Notes: generated by a model not told the origin, from the letters alone. Positions 9,077-18,762 are shown, numbered from the stretch's first letter. The stretch is DNA of 64,000 nt from an uncultured bacterium (GCA_902777385.1 CACYTP010000009.1:1-64000); one strand, 5' to 3'. Translations and numbers: made by a program.

Positions 9077-9670
9077 CTATTTAACAGCTTTAACTTTTTT
9101 ATCTTCCGTTTCAGTCTTTGAAGCCGTCTTTGAAACAGGTTTTGTAACAACGGCATCGGATTTTGAAACAGTTTCATCAGCATCGGAAACTGCAGAAATT
9201 TCTTCCTCAGTTTCGTCTGTATCTGTTTCATCAGTTTCATCTGCTATTGAATTATCAGCGTCAGTAATTACCTCTGCAGTATCATCAGAAGCTTCATCAG
9301 GCTCAGCTTCTTTATTTTCTTCTAATTTAGCTTTTTCTTCATCTTCTTTAGCTAAAGTTGCCTCAATTTCAGCTTCATCTTTTGCTCTCAATACAGGAAT
9401 AGAAAGCATTAAAGCCATTTGATTACCTTCCTGTTCAAAACCTAATTCAAGAGCTTCCTTGTCCATTTCAACATATTTTGAAAGCAATTCAACAAGTTCT
9501 TTTCTCATTCTGTCCATAAGTTCAGGAGTCAAATTAGTTCTGTCCTGCATCAAAACAAATTTCAAACGATTACATGCAACATCTTTTGTACTTTCTTCTT
9601 CCTGATTTTTCTCAGTCTGACGGAAGAAGCCTAAAACTTTATTATATAAATCAGTAAATATATCTTTCAT
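9077..9670 (-). CDS. minE: cell division topological specificity factor MinE with long acidic tail
   Basis: MinE drives MinCD off mid-cell membrane so the division ring forms there. Residues 1-95 match the family: an N-terminal membrane-targeting amphipathic segment, the MinD-contact helix (CNRLKFVLMQDRTNLTPEL, about 33-51) and the dimerisation strand region (VELLSKYVEMD, VLRAK). The product is 197 residues, whereas MinE is usually 80-110. The extra hundred residues are Asp/Glu/Thr/Ala-rich, low-complexity, and end in a Lys-rich segment. Last gene of minC-minD-minE, three bases after minD, with AAGGAG upstream. The tail has no recognisable domain. Confidence 0.9.
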   Translation of the reverse strand: MKDIFTDLYNKVLGFFRQTEKNQEEESTKDVACNRLKFVLMQDRTNLTPELMDRMRKELVELLSKYVEMDKEALELGFEQEGNQMALMLSIPVLRAKDEAEIEATLAKEDEEKAKLEENKEAEPDEASDDTAEVITDADNSIADETDETDTDETEEEISAVSDADETVSKSDAVVTKPVSKTASKTETEDKKVKAVK

Positions 9671-9673
9671 TTT

Positions 9674-10489
9674 CTACTTCTCCTTACCAAGTAAACCTGA
9701 GAAAAACTTTTTAACTTTTCCCATTACGCTTGTATCTTCTTCAAGATTCAGGAACGGAACATCTTCGCCCAAAATTCTTCTTGCAACATTAGCATAAGCT
9801 TGTCCGGCAAGAGATTTTTCATCATTTACAATAGGTTCGCCCTTATTTGTAGATGTTATGATACCTGCATCCTCAGGGATTATGCCAAGAATTGGAGTGG
9901 AAAGTATCTCGGAAACATCTTCAACACTCATCATATCATTTGTTTTTATCATATTAGGTCTTACCCTGTTAACAAGAAGTTTATAAGACTTAATTTCTTC
10001 CTTAGCCTCTAAAAGCCCGATTATTCTGTCTGCGTCGCGAACAGCAGACATTTCAGGTGTTGTAACAACAATTGCTTCAGAAGCACCAGCTATAGCATTT
10101 TGAAAACCCTGCTCGATACCCGCAGGACAGTCAACTAAAATAAAATCAAAATCTTTTTTCAATTGTTCACATATATCTTTTAGCTGTTCTTCAGTAACTG
10201 CTGTTTTATCTCTTGTTTGAGCGGCTGCAAGCAGGCATAAATTAGGGTTTTTCTTATCCTTAACTAAAGCCTGTTTTAATTTACAACGTTCTTCAACAAC
10301 ATCAACAATAGTATATACTATTCTGTTTTCAAGACCAAGCAACAAATCAAGATTTCTAAGTCCTAAATCTGTATCAATCATAACGACTTTTTTACCTGCT
10401 CTTGCCAAAGCCGTACCGATATTTGCATTTGTAGTAGTCTTGCCTACACCGCCTTTTCCGGACGTAACTACTATAACTCGACCGCTCAT
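9674..10489 (-). CDS. minD: septum site-determining ATPase MinD
   Basis: MinD is a membrane-cycling ATPase that recruits MinC to the cell poles. The deviant Walker A motif GKGGVGKTTT stands at residues 10-19 of MSGRVIVVTSGKGG. Walker B is in DFILVDCPAG, and a C-terminal amphipathic helix (VKKFFSGLLGKEK) serves as membrane-targeting sequence. I start at 10489, which has AAAGGAGA six bases upstream and the usual family N-terminus. An in-frame ATG at 10540 would add 17 residues and also has a weak site (GGAAAGGAAA). Middle gene of the min operon. Confidence 0.95.
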   Translation of the reverse strand: MSGRVIVVTSGKGGVGKTTTNANIGTALARAGKKVVMIDTDLGLRNLDLLLGLENRIVYTIVDVVEERCKLKQALVKDKKNPNLCLLAAAQTRDKTAVTEEQLKDICEQLKKDFDFILVDCPAGIEQGFQNAIAGASEAIVVTTPEMSAVRDADRIIGLLEAKEEIKSYKLLVNRVRPNMIKTNDMMSVEDVSEILSTPILGIIPEDAGIITSTNKGEPIVNDEKSLAGQAYANVARRILGEDVPFLNLEEDTSVMGKVKKFFSGLLGKEK

Positions 10490-10553
10490 TATATCTCCTT
10501 TTTCAATTTCTACTTTTTTTTCTTCAACTAATGCTGTCATAATTTCCTTTCCA

Positions 10554-11459
10554 TTATGATTCGTGTAATTTATATATCATAATATGATTTTTATTAACAA
10601 CTGCCTCTTCCGGCACATAAGTATCTGTCCTGTGAATATATGGAGTATTCACGGTATCAGGACGTCTTGCCAAAATATCACCTATTCTCAACTGTATTGC
10701 ATTCAATTTTAATGCACGAATTTTTGAATATTGATTACCGTCAGAACCTGCATGAGCAATTCCGCCAAGAATACCCCAAACAGTAATATCACCTTTTGCA
10801 ATAATTTCAGCACCGGGATTTACATCACCTATAATAACAATGTTACCGTCAGAAGAAATGCTCTGACCTGAATGTAATGTTCTGTAAATATATAATGTTG
10901 GTAATTTTTCGGTTTCTTTATTATGTTTTCGTATTTCTTCAAGATTTTCAACTTCTTCAAAGGTAACAACCTGAATATCAGATTCAACCGCACTGCTATT
11001 ATCTTCAACAGGAGTGTAATTTATATCATTGTCAGGATTATAAGCCGCATCTTCAGCCTTAGTTTCAGCTAAAGCATCACCACCGAAAATTTTATCAAGA
11101 GCATTTTCCAAAGCTTCATTTACGGTTTTATTTTTTTCTTCCGTTGCTGATATGTCTAATGCAGGAAGAACAGCTGCATCCAACTGTGAAATTTGTATCC
11201 CCAACTCTTTTGCAGATGAAGTTGTAACATCAGATGACGTACTTATAAACTCGATTTCCGAATCCATTGTTTCTATTAAAGCTTTTATACTGATTAATTC
11301 TTGTTCAGATAAATTCATTGAACCAAGTTTTAAACAAATTTTCTTAAACTTTGCTTCAGGCATATCAAGAATTTTGCTCAATTCGTAAATAACGTCAGAA
11401 GTCTTTTTTGAATGAGCTAAATCAATGATAAAGCCATTTTCTACATATCCCTTTTCCAT
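10554..11459 (-). CDS. minC: septum site-determining protein MinC
   Basis: MinC blocks FtsZ ring assembly away from mid-cell. The C-terminal beta-helix domain (about 190-285) is clear: LYIYRTLHSGQSI, NIVIIGDVNPGAEIIAKGDITVWG, and IRALKLNAIQLRIGDILARRP. These are the conserved MinD-contact and dimerisation elements of MinC_C. The N-terminal 80 residues are a plausible but divergent MinC_N domain. The two domains are joined by an acidic linker (about 100-175) longer than usual. First gene of minCDE; AAGGGAA precedes the ATG. Confidence 0.93.
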   Translation of the reverse strand: MEKGYVENGFIIDLAHSKKTSDVIYELSKILDMPEAKFKKICLKLGSMNLSEQELISIKALIETMDSEIEFISTSSDVTTSSAKELGIQISQLDAAVLPALDISATEEKNKTVNEALENALDKIFGGDALAETKAEDAAYNPDNDINYTPVEDNSSAVESDIQVVTFEEVENLEEIRKHNKETEKLPTLYIYRTLHSGQSISSDGNIVIIGDVNPGAEIIAKGDITVWGILGGIAHAGSDGNQYSKIRALKLNAIQLRIGDILARRPDTVNTPYIHRTDTYVPEEAVVNKNHIMIYKLHES

Positions 11460-11568
11460 TAATTTCCCTTCCTGAAAATAGTATAATCTGATAACAAAAG
11501 ATTACTTAAAAAAAAAGGGTTACGCAATAAAATATTTAGAATTGTTGCGACAACAGTTAAATTTAAAG

Positions 11569-12696
11569 TTATGCAAAACTCTGATTATACCATCTTGAAA
11601 CACCTGCAGCCCAGCCGCTGTTCATACCAGCTCTGTCTGTAGGATCATTTGTAGGACAATATTTTGCACCTACCTGAGCAAGAGATGTCAAACCTTTATC
11701 TAAATACCCTGACTTCAAAAATTTTGCCATGTGCATTATACAATCATCAACAGAATTGTATGTTCTAAACTGTGTAGAACCTGCAATTCTTACTCCGCCT
11801 ACATTATTTTGCTCTCTTGCCAAACGGCTACTGCCATTACCACTTTCATGCATACATATTGAGGCAAGTAATCCGGCGTTGACACCATATTGAGCCTGTG
11901 CATCAAGGAAAACCTGACCTTTACCACCCAGAACACCGCCTAATTTTGAATTTAAATCATTTGCACTTCCGCTAAACGGAGAAGAAAGAGACAGCCCCGA
12001 ATTTGCAGAAGGTCTTGTCAACTGTGCAAAGCGAGGAGCAGCCTGAGTTCGTGAAGAGTATGACTGTCTTGATGCTGATGGTCTTTGCTGCTGAGTTTGC
12101 GGAGGTTGTTGCTGCTGAGGAGCCTGTACAGTCGGATATTGAGGCATCGGCATTGCCGGTTTTAACATATCTGCGTAAGCACCTGTTGTAACAGCAGGCA
12201 AACCTGAAGAATCAACAACACATGAAGGAGGTAACGGAACTCCCGGTAAAGACGGATACGGATACAACTGTGGATTTTGAGATAAATTTAATAAACTCAA
12301 TCCTGTTCCATCTAATGCTGAACCTCCCGGAGGAACAAACATATCACCATCAAACTGGAATGAACCCGGAAGATATGATGCCATTGCTTGTAATGGATTT
12401 GATGATGAAATATTGCCTGCAAGCAAATTCCCGACTAAAGCTGGAGGAACTGAACCACTGCCGCCGTTTCCTGTTCCTGTTAATAAATCTCCTACTAACG
12501 GAGAATTTGCCTGAGAATTATTACCACCAAGTAAATTTCCAACTAAAAAAGGATTTGAGGATGCAGAATTATGATTATTGTTTGTTCTGTTGCCAAGATT
12601 GTCAAAGAAATTTGCAAGCATGTTCATTCCCATTGCGAACTGCATCATGCCCCAATTATCACAACAACCGTAACTATTCCAATAACCATAACACAT
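11569..12696 (-). CDS. glucosaminidase-domain protein with low-complexity N-terminus
   Basis: The C-terminal 130 residues look like a mannosyl-glycoprotein endo-beta-N-acetylglucosaminidase (peptidoglycan hydrolase) domain: FLDAQAQYGVNAGLLASICMHESG, SRLAREQNNVGGV and a final GWAAGVSRWY, with the catalytic Glu in HESG. The N-terminal 245 residues are low-complexity: a Trp/Tyr/Cys/Met-rich head, three repeats of the form P-x-LVG[ND]LL, then Pro/Gln-rich linker. No signal peptide is visible, so export is unclear. Start ATG 12696 has AAGGGAAA upstream. It sits 109 bases upstream of minC on the same strand, suggesting a division-linked wall hydrolase (inference). Confidence 0.8.
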   Translation of the reverse strand: MCYGYWNSYGCCDNWGMMQFAMGMNMLANFFDNLGNRTNNNHNSASSNPFLVGNLLGGNNSQANSPLVGDLLTGTGNGGSGSVPPALVGNLLAGNISSSNPLQAMASYLPGSFQFDGDMFVPPGGSALDGTGLSLLNLSQNPQLYPYPSLPGVPLPPSCVVDSSGLPAVTTGAYADMLKPAMPMPQYPTVQAPQQQQPPQTQQQRPSASRQSYSSRTQAAPRFAQLTRPSANSGLSLSSPFSGSANDLNSKLGGVLGGKGQVFLDAQAQYGVNAGLLASICMHESGNGSSRLAREQNNVGGVRIAGSTQFRTYNSVDDCIMHMAKFLKSGYLDKGLTSLAQVGAKYCPTNDPTDRAGMNSGWAAGVSRWYNQSFA

Positions 12697-12758
12697 TGTT
12701 AATTTCCCTTACCTTATATATATAAAGTATTTTTCAAGCTGAAAATTGCTGAATATTT

Positions 12759-12770
12759 TTACTTGTAAAC
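12759..12770. promoter_or_regulatory. possible operator in divergent promoter region
   Basis: TTTACTTGTAAA, an inverted repeat of five bases around TT, lies in the 151-base gap between the divergent glucosaminidase gene and the NrtR-like regulator. A regulator binding near its own start is common, but a 5-bp half-site in AT-rich DNA is weak evidence. Confidence 0.2.
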
Positions 12771-12847
12771 AAATCTTAACAAAATTTATAAAGACAAATA
12801 TACAAAATAAATTTTTATTGTATCATAATCATAGGGTAGAGATAATT

Positions 12848-13534
12848 ATGTTTAATGAAACTAAAACACACGAAATAACGGTCGACGTAGTAATACTTAC
12901 TATCATTAATAATTCAATACAAGTATTACTTGTAAAGCGTCTAAATGAACCATTTAAAGATAAATGGGCTATTCCCGGCGGATATGTCAGACTAAGTGAA
13001 AATCTTGATCAGGCAGCATTGAGAGTATTAAAGGAACGAACCAATGTAGATAACATCTATCTGGAACAGTTATATACCTTTGGCGATCCGCTTCGTCACC
13101 CGAATTCAAGGGTTATAACCTGTGCATACTTTGCACTTGTTAGAGCCGAAGACATTAAAGTTATATCTTCACCTGAATTGGGATGGCATAAAGTTTCTGA
13201 TTTACCGCCATTAGCGTTTGACCATAAGGAAATTATCCAATATTCAATGAAGAGAACTCGTGAAAGATTGGAAATCTGTCCGGTAGCTTACCAATTGCTA
13301 AATGAAAAGTTTACACTGACTGAAATGCAAAAATCTTATGAATTGATTATGGGCAAGAAGTTAGATAAACGTAATTTCAGAAAGAAGGCTCTTGCTACAG
13401 AAGGACTGATAGAATTGAACGAATTTACGAAATCTTCATCAAAACGCCCTGCCAGATTGTACACGTTTGAAAGTATAAAACTGAATTCAAAACGTGCACA
13501 TTTCATTTCTAAGAAAAAGGAGAAAAAATTATAA
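12848..13534 (+). CDS. nrtR: NrtR-like Nudix-related transcriptional regulator
   Basis: NrtR proteins join a Nudix domain, used as ADP-ribose/NAD-metabolite sensor, to a C-terminal winged helix that represses NAD-synthesis genes. Residues 1-140 are Nudix-like (VLLVKR, WAIPGGYV). The Nudix box reads GYVRLSE then RVLKERTNV, so the usual REUXEEXGU glutamates are partly replaced, as expected for a non-catalytic sensor. The C-terminal part (about 150-225) is the NrtR DNA-binding type (LTEMQKSYELIMG, DKRNFRKK, RPARLY). ATG 12848 has AGGGTAGAG upstream, so I reject a 34-residue upstream extension. The stop overlaps secG by one base. pnuC at 59.2 kb would be a natural target. Confidence 0.82.
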   Translation: MFNETKTHEITVDVVILTIINNSIQVLLVKRLNEPFKDKWAIPGGYVRLSENLDQAALRVLKERTNVDNIYLEQLYTFGDPLRHPNSRVITCAYFALVRAEDIKVISSPELGWHKVSDLPPLAFDHKEIIQYSMKRTRERLEICPVAYQLLNEKFTLTEMQKSYELIMGKKLDKRNFRKKALATEGLIELNEFTKSSSKRPARLYTFESIKLNSKRAHFISKKKEKKL

Positions 13535-13758
13535 TGTTAAAGTTTGTTTGGGCATTACAGGTAATATCAGCGTTACTGGTTACTGTATTAATTCTTTTAC
13601 ATTCCCCAAAAGGCGATGGAATTGCCGGCATTGGCGGAGCATCTCAGTTATTTACATCACAGAAAAGTGCTGAAAAGGGTTTAAATAAGCTAACCGGCAT
13701 TATCGCAGCAATATTTATTGTTTGCACTTTCCTGCTTGGGTTTGGTATAGTTAAGTAG
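13534..13758 (+). CDS. secG: protein-export membrane protein SecG
   Basis: SecG is the small accessory subunit of the SecYEG translocon. The 74 residues show two transmembrane helices (5-23 and 53-72) around the conserved cytoplasmic loop LLHSPKGDGIAGIGGASQLF, where HSPKGDG and the GGxxQLF element are strongly family-typical and cyanobacteria-like. The ATG overlaps the nrtR stop (TAATG) and the GGAGAAAAAA just upstream serves as ribosome binding site. Translational coupling with nrtR is likely. Confidence 0.95.
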   Translation: MLKFVWALQVISALLVTVLILLHSPKGDGIAGIGGASQLFTSQKSAEKGLNKLTGIIAAIFIVCTFLLGFGIVK

Positions 13759-13759
13759 T

Positions 13760-14461
13760 ATGAACATACTCGTAACTGGTGCCTCAAGAGGAATAGGCAG
13801 GGTAATAGCAGAGGAATTAAAATCTGTCGGCAGCATATATGTTACAGGTCGAAACGAAGAAAGATTAAAAACGATTTCGGCAGAGACTTTATGTGTGTGT
13901 GATTTAGCTCAAGATACTAATGTTCTTAAAGATTTTATTTGCAATAACAGAATTGATGTACTTATTAACAATGCAGGTGAATATATTTATTCGTCAATTG
14001 ACGAAATTTCCGATATTGATATTGAACGTATATACAAAACAAATTTAATAAGTCCAACTGAACTTATATCTGCGGCTATACCACACATGAAAGAAAACAA
14101 GTGGGGCAGGATTATAAATATAGGTTCAATTTCAGGTGTAATGGGAGAGGCAAATGCTTCAATTTATTCTGCGTCAAAGGCAGGATTATTAGGACTAACA
14201 AAAGCACTTGCGTTAGAGCTTGCAGAATATAACATAACAGTCAATACGATTAATCCGGGTTGGGTTGATACCGACTTAGGGAACTCCTCTATAAATGACA
14301 GTGAGTTTTCAAAGGATGAAATTCTGGAATGCATACCGCAAAGAAGATTTGTAGAACCTGTTGAAATTGCAGGACTTATAAAATATTTAATTTCAGATAA
14401 TGCTAAAGGCTTAACCGGACAAGGTATAAATGTATGTGCAGGATTAAGTGTAGGCATATAA
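13760..14461 (+). CDS. short-chain dehydrogenase/reductase, FabG-like
   Basis: A 233-residue classical SDR. It has the nucleotide-binding TGASRGIG (residues 6-13), NNAG (about 71-74), catalytic Ser in IGSISG, YSASKAG with the Tyr/Lys pair (about 138-142), and the PGWVDT loop after it. The nearest well-known member is 3-oxoacyl-ACP reductase FabG of fatty-acid synthesis, but no other fab gene is near, so the substrate is open. It begins one base after the secG stop with no Shine-Dalgarno of its own, implying coupling to secG. Confidence 0.85.
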   Translation: MNILVTGASRGIGRVIAEELKSVGSIYVTGRNEERLKTISAETLCVCDLAQDTNVLKDFICNNRIDVLINNAGEYIYSSIDEISDIDIERIYKTNLISPTELISAAIPHMKENKWGRIINIGSISGVMGEANASIYSASKAGLLGLTKALALELAEYNITVNTINPGWVDTDLGNSSINDSEFSKDEILECIPQRRFVEPVEIAGLIKYLISDNAKGLTGQGINVCAGLSVGI

Positions 14462-14512
14462 GTTGTAAGAAAAATTGGTTTATGATAATCTTTATACAGT
14501 AGTGAGGTTTAT

Positions 14513-15277
14513 ATGATAAAAAAAATAATATTTTCTGTTATAGGTTTATTGGTTATTTTGGAACTTTTATTTGCTGTCTACAAGCACATAGAGCTAAATA
14601 AAGAAATTGAAACGGTGAGTGCATCAGTAATCAATGAAAATGAAGAAATAATAGCAGCTGACAACGGTATTATTAAAGAACTAAAGTTTAAAAATTTTGA
14701 TAAAGTTCAAGAAGGTGATATTATTGCTGAAATTGATATAACAAATCAGCCTGAAACAAATTGTATAAATCAAGAAGAAATTTCATCTGCGGATCAAAAG
14801 GCAGTAAAAGAATATGAAAATGCTGCGATTATGTACAAGGACGGAGTTATTAGCAAAGAAGAGTATGACAACTCACTTAAACAATATAAAACCGAAACAG
14901 CAAATAACAATGCTAAATGCAAGCCTGCAAATGAAATTATTAAATCAATACATGCGAATGCAAATGGGGTAATTTTGTATGCTGACTTAAAAGAAGGAGA
15001 TACTGTAAAATATGATAGCAGCATAGGAATTGTTAATCCGGAGAATGCAGCTGTTAAGGCTTATTTTTCTCCTAAATATAAAAATAGGATAAAAGTTGGC
15101 GATAAAGCCAAAATTTCCATAGTTAAATATCCTGAAAAAATATATAGCGGAGAAGTTGTATCTAAGGACAAAATTGATATTAACGGGCAAGCCATTATTG
15201 TAAGAGTTAATGAGGATACTAAAGATTTAAATATTAAAAATGGTGATGGTGCGATAGTTACATTACTAAAAAAATAA
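14513..15277 (+). CDS. HlyD-like membrane-fusion adaptor protein
   Basis: 254 residues with an N-terminal signal anchor (about 4-24), a first half lipoyl-like segment (IIAADNGIIKELKFKNFDKVQEGDIIAEID), a short helical hairpin (about 95-125), a second lipoyl half (IHANANGVILYADLKEGDTV) and a C-terminal barrel. This is the order of periplasmic adaptor subunits of efflux or secretion systems. The hairpin is short and no ABC or RND partner is adjacent. AGTGAGG precedes the ATG. The end lies three bases from the convergent uvrB stop. Confidence 0.75.
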   Translation: MIKKIIFSVIGLLVILELLFAVYKHIELNKEIETVSASVINENEEIIAADNGIIKELKFKNFDKVQEGDIIAEIDITNQPETNCINQEEISSADQKAVKEYENAAIMYKDGVISKEEYDNSLKQYKTETANNNAKCKPANEIIKSIHANANGVILYADLKEGDTVKYDSSIGIVNPENAAVKAYFSPKYKNRIKVGDKAKISIVKYPEKIYSGEVVSKDKIDINGQAIIVRVNEDTKDLNIKNGDGAIVTLLKK

Positions 15278-15280
15278 TAA

Positions 15281-17269
15281 TTACTTCACCATCTCTCTTA
15301 ACTTTTTCAGTTGATCTCTGATTTCAGCCGCACGTTCAAAATCGAGAATTTTGGCAGCTTTATGCATGTCTTTTTCAAGTTTATCTATAAGTTTTGGTAA
15401 ATCTTTCTTATCAACACCCATATCAACCATTTCTTCCGCAACAATATCTTCCAAGTCACGGTAACTTGCAACAAGTGATAATAAATTGTTTTCAATAGGT
15501 TTTTTAATAGTCTTAGGAACGATTCCGAATTTTTTATTATGCTCGATTTGAATGCTGCGGCGTCGTTCGGTTTCATCTATAGCATTTTTCATGGAATCCG
15601 TAACCTTATCTGCATACATAATTACCTCTCCGCATGAATTTCTTGCAGCACGCCCAATCGTCTGAATTAAGCTGGTTTCTGATCTTAAAAATCCTTCCTT
15701 ATCTGCATCCATAATCACAACAAGGGAAACTTCCGGAATATCCAATCCCTCTCTTAAAAGATTTACACCTATAAGAACATCAAACTCACCAAGTCGCAAA
15801 TCTCTTAAAATCTCTACACGTTCTAAAGACTGAATACCACTATGTAAATATCTTACTTTTATCCCTTCCTGAATAAAGAAATCCGTTAAATCTTCAGCCA
15901 TACGCTTTGTTAAGGTGGTAATCAATACTCTTTCATTTTTATCGGTACGTTTTTTAATTTCGGCTTTCAAATCATTAATTTGCGTAGCAATAGGTCTGAC
16001 AGATATTTTTGGATCTACAAGTCCTGTCGGTCGAATAATCTGCTCAACCAATTTGGAGGAAGTTTCTTTTTCAAAATCACCCGGAGTAGCTGAAATATAA
16101 ATTTTCTGATGAACCCTATCAAAGAATTCATTATTCCTTAACGGTCTGTTATCCTTAGCACACGGAAGTCTAAAACCATATTGTATAAGAACATCTTTTC
16201 TTGCCGCATCACCATGAGCCATACCCTTTAGCTGTGGAAGCGTAACGTGAGATTCATCTATAACAGTCAGAAAATCTCCCTGAAAATAATCCAATAAAGT
16301 CGCCGGAGGGGAACCGGGTGCCCTGCGTTCTATAATTCTTGAATAATTTTCAATCCCTGAGCAATAGCCCATTTCTTTAATCATTTCTATATCATATTTT
16401 ACTCGTTGTTCAAGTCTTTGTGCTTCTATAAGTTTATTTTCATTTCTTAATTCGACAAGCCTGTGCTGTAATTCTTCTCTGATTAAGGAAATTGTTTCTT
16501 CCTGATTTTCATCATAAGACAGATAATGAACGGCAGGATAAATTACAACGCTGTTAGGAGTATCCAAAACTTCACCCGTTACATTATCAATTCTAACGAT
16601 TTTTTCAATCTCATCTCCAAAGAAATATATTCTTGTAATAATTTTTTCATAGGCAGGCATAATTTCAACAACATCACCTTTTGCCCTAAATGTTGAACGT
16701 TCAAGCACTAAATCATTTCTCTTGTACTGAACCGAAATCAGGTGACGCAATAAAACATCCCTTTCTACTTCATCCCCGGTTTTTAATTCTACAGAACCTC
16801 TAAAATAATTTTCAGGTAATCCTAACCCATAAATACAACTGACAGAAGCAACTATAATAACGTCATTACGCTCATATAGGCTTCTGGTTGTATTATGTCT
16901 TAATCTGTCGATTTCTTCATTAATTGAAGCTGATTTTTCTATATAAGTGTCAGTACGGGGAATATATGCCTCAGGTTGATAATAGTCATAATAACTTATA
17001 AAATATTCAACCGCATTATCAGGGAACAGTTCTTTAAACTCATTGTATAGCTGAGCTGCCAATGTTTTATTATGAGCAATTATTAAAGTCGGTTTCTGCA
17101 CCTTTTCTATTACATTTGCAATAGTAAAAGTTTTACCCGAGCCTGTAATACCCAACAAAGTTTGAGCATCACAGCCCTCATTTAATCCTTCTACAAGCTC
17201 CTTTATTGCTTTAGGCTGATCTCCAGCAGGTGAATATTTAGAACTGATTTTAAACGGTTTGTATTCCAT
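15281..17269 (-). CDS. uvrB: excinuclease ABC subunit B
   Basis: UvrB is the damage-verifying helicase-like subunit of nucleotide excision repair. The 662 residues contain Walker A GITGSGKT (40-47), the beta-hairpin [20 protein letters not shown] that inserts at the lesion, the DESH box ([12 protein letters not shown]), helicase motifs V/VI ([19 protein letters not shown]) and the C-terminal UVR motif ([14 protein letters not shown]) that contacts UvrC. Length is standard. Divergent from metK; neither uvrA nor uvrC is in the window. Confidence 0.98.
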   Translation of the reverse strand: MEYKPFKISSKYSPAGDQPKAIKELVEGLNEGCDAQTLLGITGSGKTFTIANVIEKVQKPTLIIAHNKTLAAQLYNEFKELFPDNAVEYFISYYDYYQPEAYIPRTDTYIEKSASINEEIDRLRHNTTRSLYERNDVIIVASVSCIYGLGLPENYFRGSVELKTGDEVERDVLLRHLISVQYKRNDLVLERSTFRAKGDVVEIMPAYEKIITRIYFFGDEIEKIVRIDNVTGEVLDTPNSVVIYPAVHYLSYDENQEETISLIREELQHRLVELRNENKLIEAQRLEQRVKYDIEMIKEMGYCSGIENYSRIIERRAPGSPPATLLDYFQGDFLTVIDESHVTLPQLKGMAHGDAARKDVLIQYGFRLPCAKDNRPLRNNEFFDRVHQKIYISATPGDFEKETSSKLVEQIIRPTGLVDPKISVRPIATQINDLKAEIKKRTDKNERVLITTLTKRMAEDLTDFFIQEGIKVRYLHSGIQSLERVEILRDLRLGEFDVLIGVNLLREGLDIPEVSLVVIMDADKEGFLRSETSLIQTIGRAARNSCGEVIMYADKVTDSMKNAIDETERRRSIQIEHNKKFGIVPKTIKKPIENNLLSLVASYRDLEDIVAEEMVDMGVDKKDLPKLIDKLEKDMHKAAKILDFERAAEIRDQLKKLREMVK

Positions 17270-17382
17270 AACTATATATTAGCATGAATTAATAATAATA
17301 AAATATCAAAGCAACCAAATATATATTAAGAAAAGTGTATTTTTTACACGCAAATTTGATTTTATATGATTTCTATTGTAGA

Positions 17383-17459
17383 CTACATTAAAGAGTAAAT
17401 GCCGGGTCGGAATTAAAAACCTTACCGGCTGGTAGAAATTAAAATTAAGGAGAAGGAAA
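17383..17459 (+). promoter_or_regulatory. structured metK leader, candidate SD-sequestering pseudoknot
   Basis: GCCGG (17401-17405) pairs with CCGGC (17425-17429). The loop's 3' part CCTTA (17420-17424) is complementary to TAAGG (17446-17450), which is part of the metK ribosome binding site AAGGAG. Together these form an H-type pseudoknot that would hide the site. CTAC (17383-17386) can pair with GTAG (17432-17435) outside the first stem. Known SAM riboswitches commonly sit before metK and some (SAM-II, SMK box) act by hiding the ribosome binding site. I do not recognise this as a known class. Confidence 0.45.
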
Positions 17460-18734
17460 ATGACACCAAGAAACTTTTTATTTACTTCGGAATCTGTTAC
17501 CGAAGGACACCCCGACAAAGTATGCGATCAGATTTCTGACGCTATTTTAGACGAATTTTTGACAAAATATCCACAGTCAAGAGTAGCGGCAGAAACAACC
17601 GTTACAACAGGCATGGCTTTGGTTTGCGGAGAGATAACATCAGATTGTTATGTTGACATTCCGGCTGTTGTAAGAAATACCATTAAGAATATCGGATATA
17701 CCGGTTCACACGGCGGCGGATTTGATGCTGATACATGTGCAGTACTAACAAGTATTGATGAACAATCTTGCGATATTGCAGGTGGTGTAAATAAAGCATT
17801 CGAATCAAGAAATGATAATGCTGACACATCAACATCTGAAACAGCAAATATAGGTGCAGGAGATCAGGGTATTATGTTTGGTTATGCTTGTAACGAAACT
17901 CCTGAATTAATGCCGTTACCTATTAGTCTTGCTCACAAATTGTCATACAGATTAGCTCAGGTTAGAAAACAAGGGATTTTGCCTTATTTAAGACCTGACG
18001 GGAAATCTCAGGTTACGGTTGAGTATGTTGATGGTAAACCATCAAACATAAATACTGTTTTAATATCAACTCAACATGATCCTGAAATTAATGGAATAAG
18101 TGATAATTCAAAAGTTCAGGAAATAATTAAAAATGATGTAAAAAAATATGTTATTGACTGGGTATTTGAAAACGAATCACCTATAGGCTTATCAAAAGAT
18201 ACTAAAATTCTTGTTAATCCGTCAGGCAGATTTGTTGTTGGCGGACCTCAAGGAGATGCAGGCTTAACGGGACGTAAAATTATTGTTGATACTTATGGCG
18301 GATATTCTCGCCACGGCGGCGGAGCTTTCTCCGGAAAAGATCCGACGAAAGTTGACCGTTCAGCCGCTTATGCTTCAAGATATGTTGCTAAAAATATCGT
18401 TGCTGCCGGTTTAGCTGATAAATGTGAAATTGAATTGGCATACGCTATCGGTGTTGCAGAGCCTGTATCAATTATGGTTGATACATTCGGAACAGGTAAA
18501 GTTTCAGATGATGAGATTTCAGCACTTGTTTCTAAAAACTTTGACCTTAGACCGGCTGCTATTATCAGTCAATTTGATTTGAGAGGATTGCCTGCGAAGA
18601 ATGGCGGGAAATTCTATCAATTGCTTGCTGCATACGGTCACATGGGCAGAACTGATATCAATGTTCCTTGGGAACAGACTGATAAAGCTGAAAGCTTAAA
18701 ATCACAAGCTTTAAGCGGTTGCACTTGTGCCTAA
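17460..18734 (+). CDS. metK: S-adenosylmethionine synthase
   Basis: MetK makes SAM from methionine and ATP. The 424 residues show the N-terminal [18 protein letters not shown] (about 11-28), [12 protein letters not shown] (about 135), the [13 protein letters not shown] loop and [19 protein letters not shown], all catalytic or substrate-binding elements. AAGGAGAAGG precedes the ATG and is overlapped by a possible pseudoknot in the leader. Single-gene unit ended by a strong hairpin at 18763-18790. Confidence 0.98.
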   Translation: MTPRNFLFTSESVTEGHPDKVCDQISDAILDEFLTKYPQSRVAAETTVTTGMALVCGEITSDCYVDIPAVVRNTIKNIGYTGSHGGGFDADTCAVLTSIDEQSCDIAGGVNKAFESRNDNADTSTSETANIGAGDQGIMFGYACNETPELMPLPISLAHKLSYRLAQVRKQGILPYLRPDGKSQVTVEYVDGKPSNINTVLISTQHDPEINGISDNSKVQEIIKNDVKKYVIDWVFENESPIGLSKDTKILVNPSGRFVVGGPQGDAGLTGRKIIVDTYGGYSRHGGGAFSGKDPTKVDRSAAYASRYVAKNIVAAGLADKCEIELAYAIGVAEPVSIMVDTFGTGKVSDDEISALVSKNFDLRPAAIISQFDLRGLPAKNGGKFYQLLAAYGHMGRTDINVPWEQTDKAESLKSQALSGCTCA

Positions 18735-18762
18735 TAACTTGAAAAATAGTATTATAAAGTAG

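Noticed and set aside
12222-12725. 167-codon plus-strand frame opposite the glucosaminidase gene
   Set aside because: Low-complexity mirror of the coding strand's Gln/Asn/Pro-rich sequence, no ribosome binding site, no recognisable protein.
15281-17269. SOS-type control of uvrB
   Set aside because: I could not find a convincing LexA-type box in the 190 bases between uvrB and metK.
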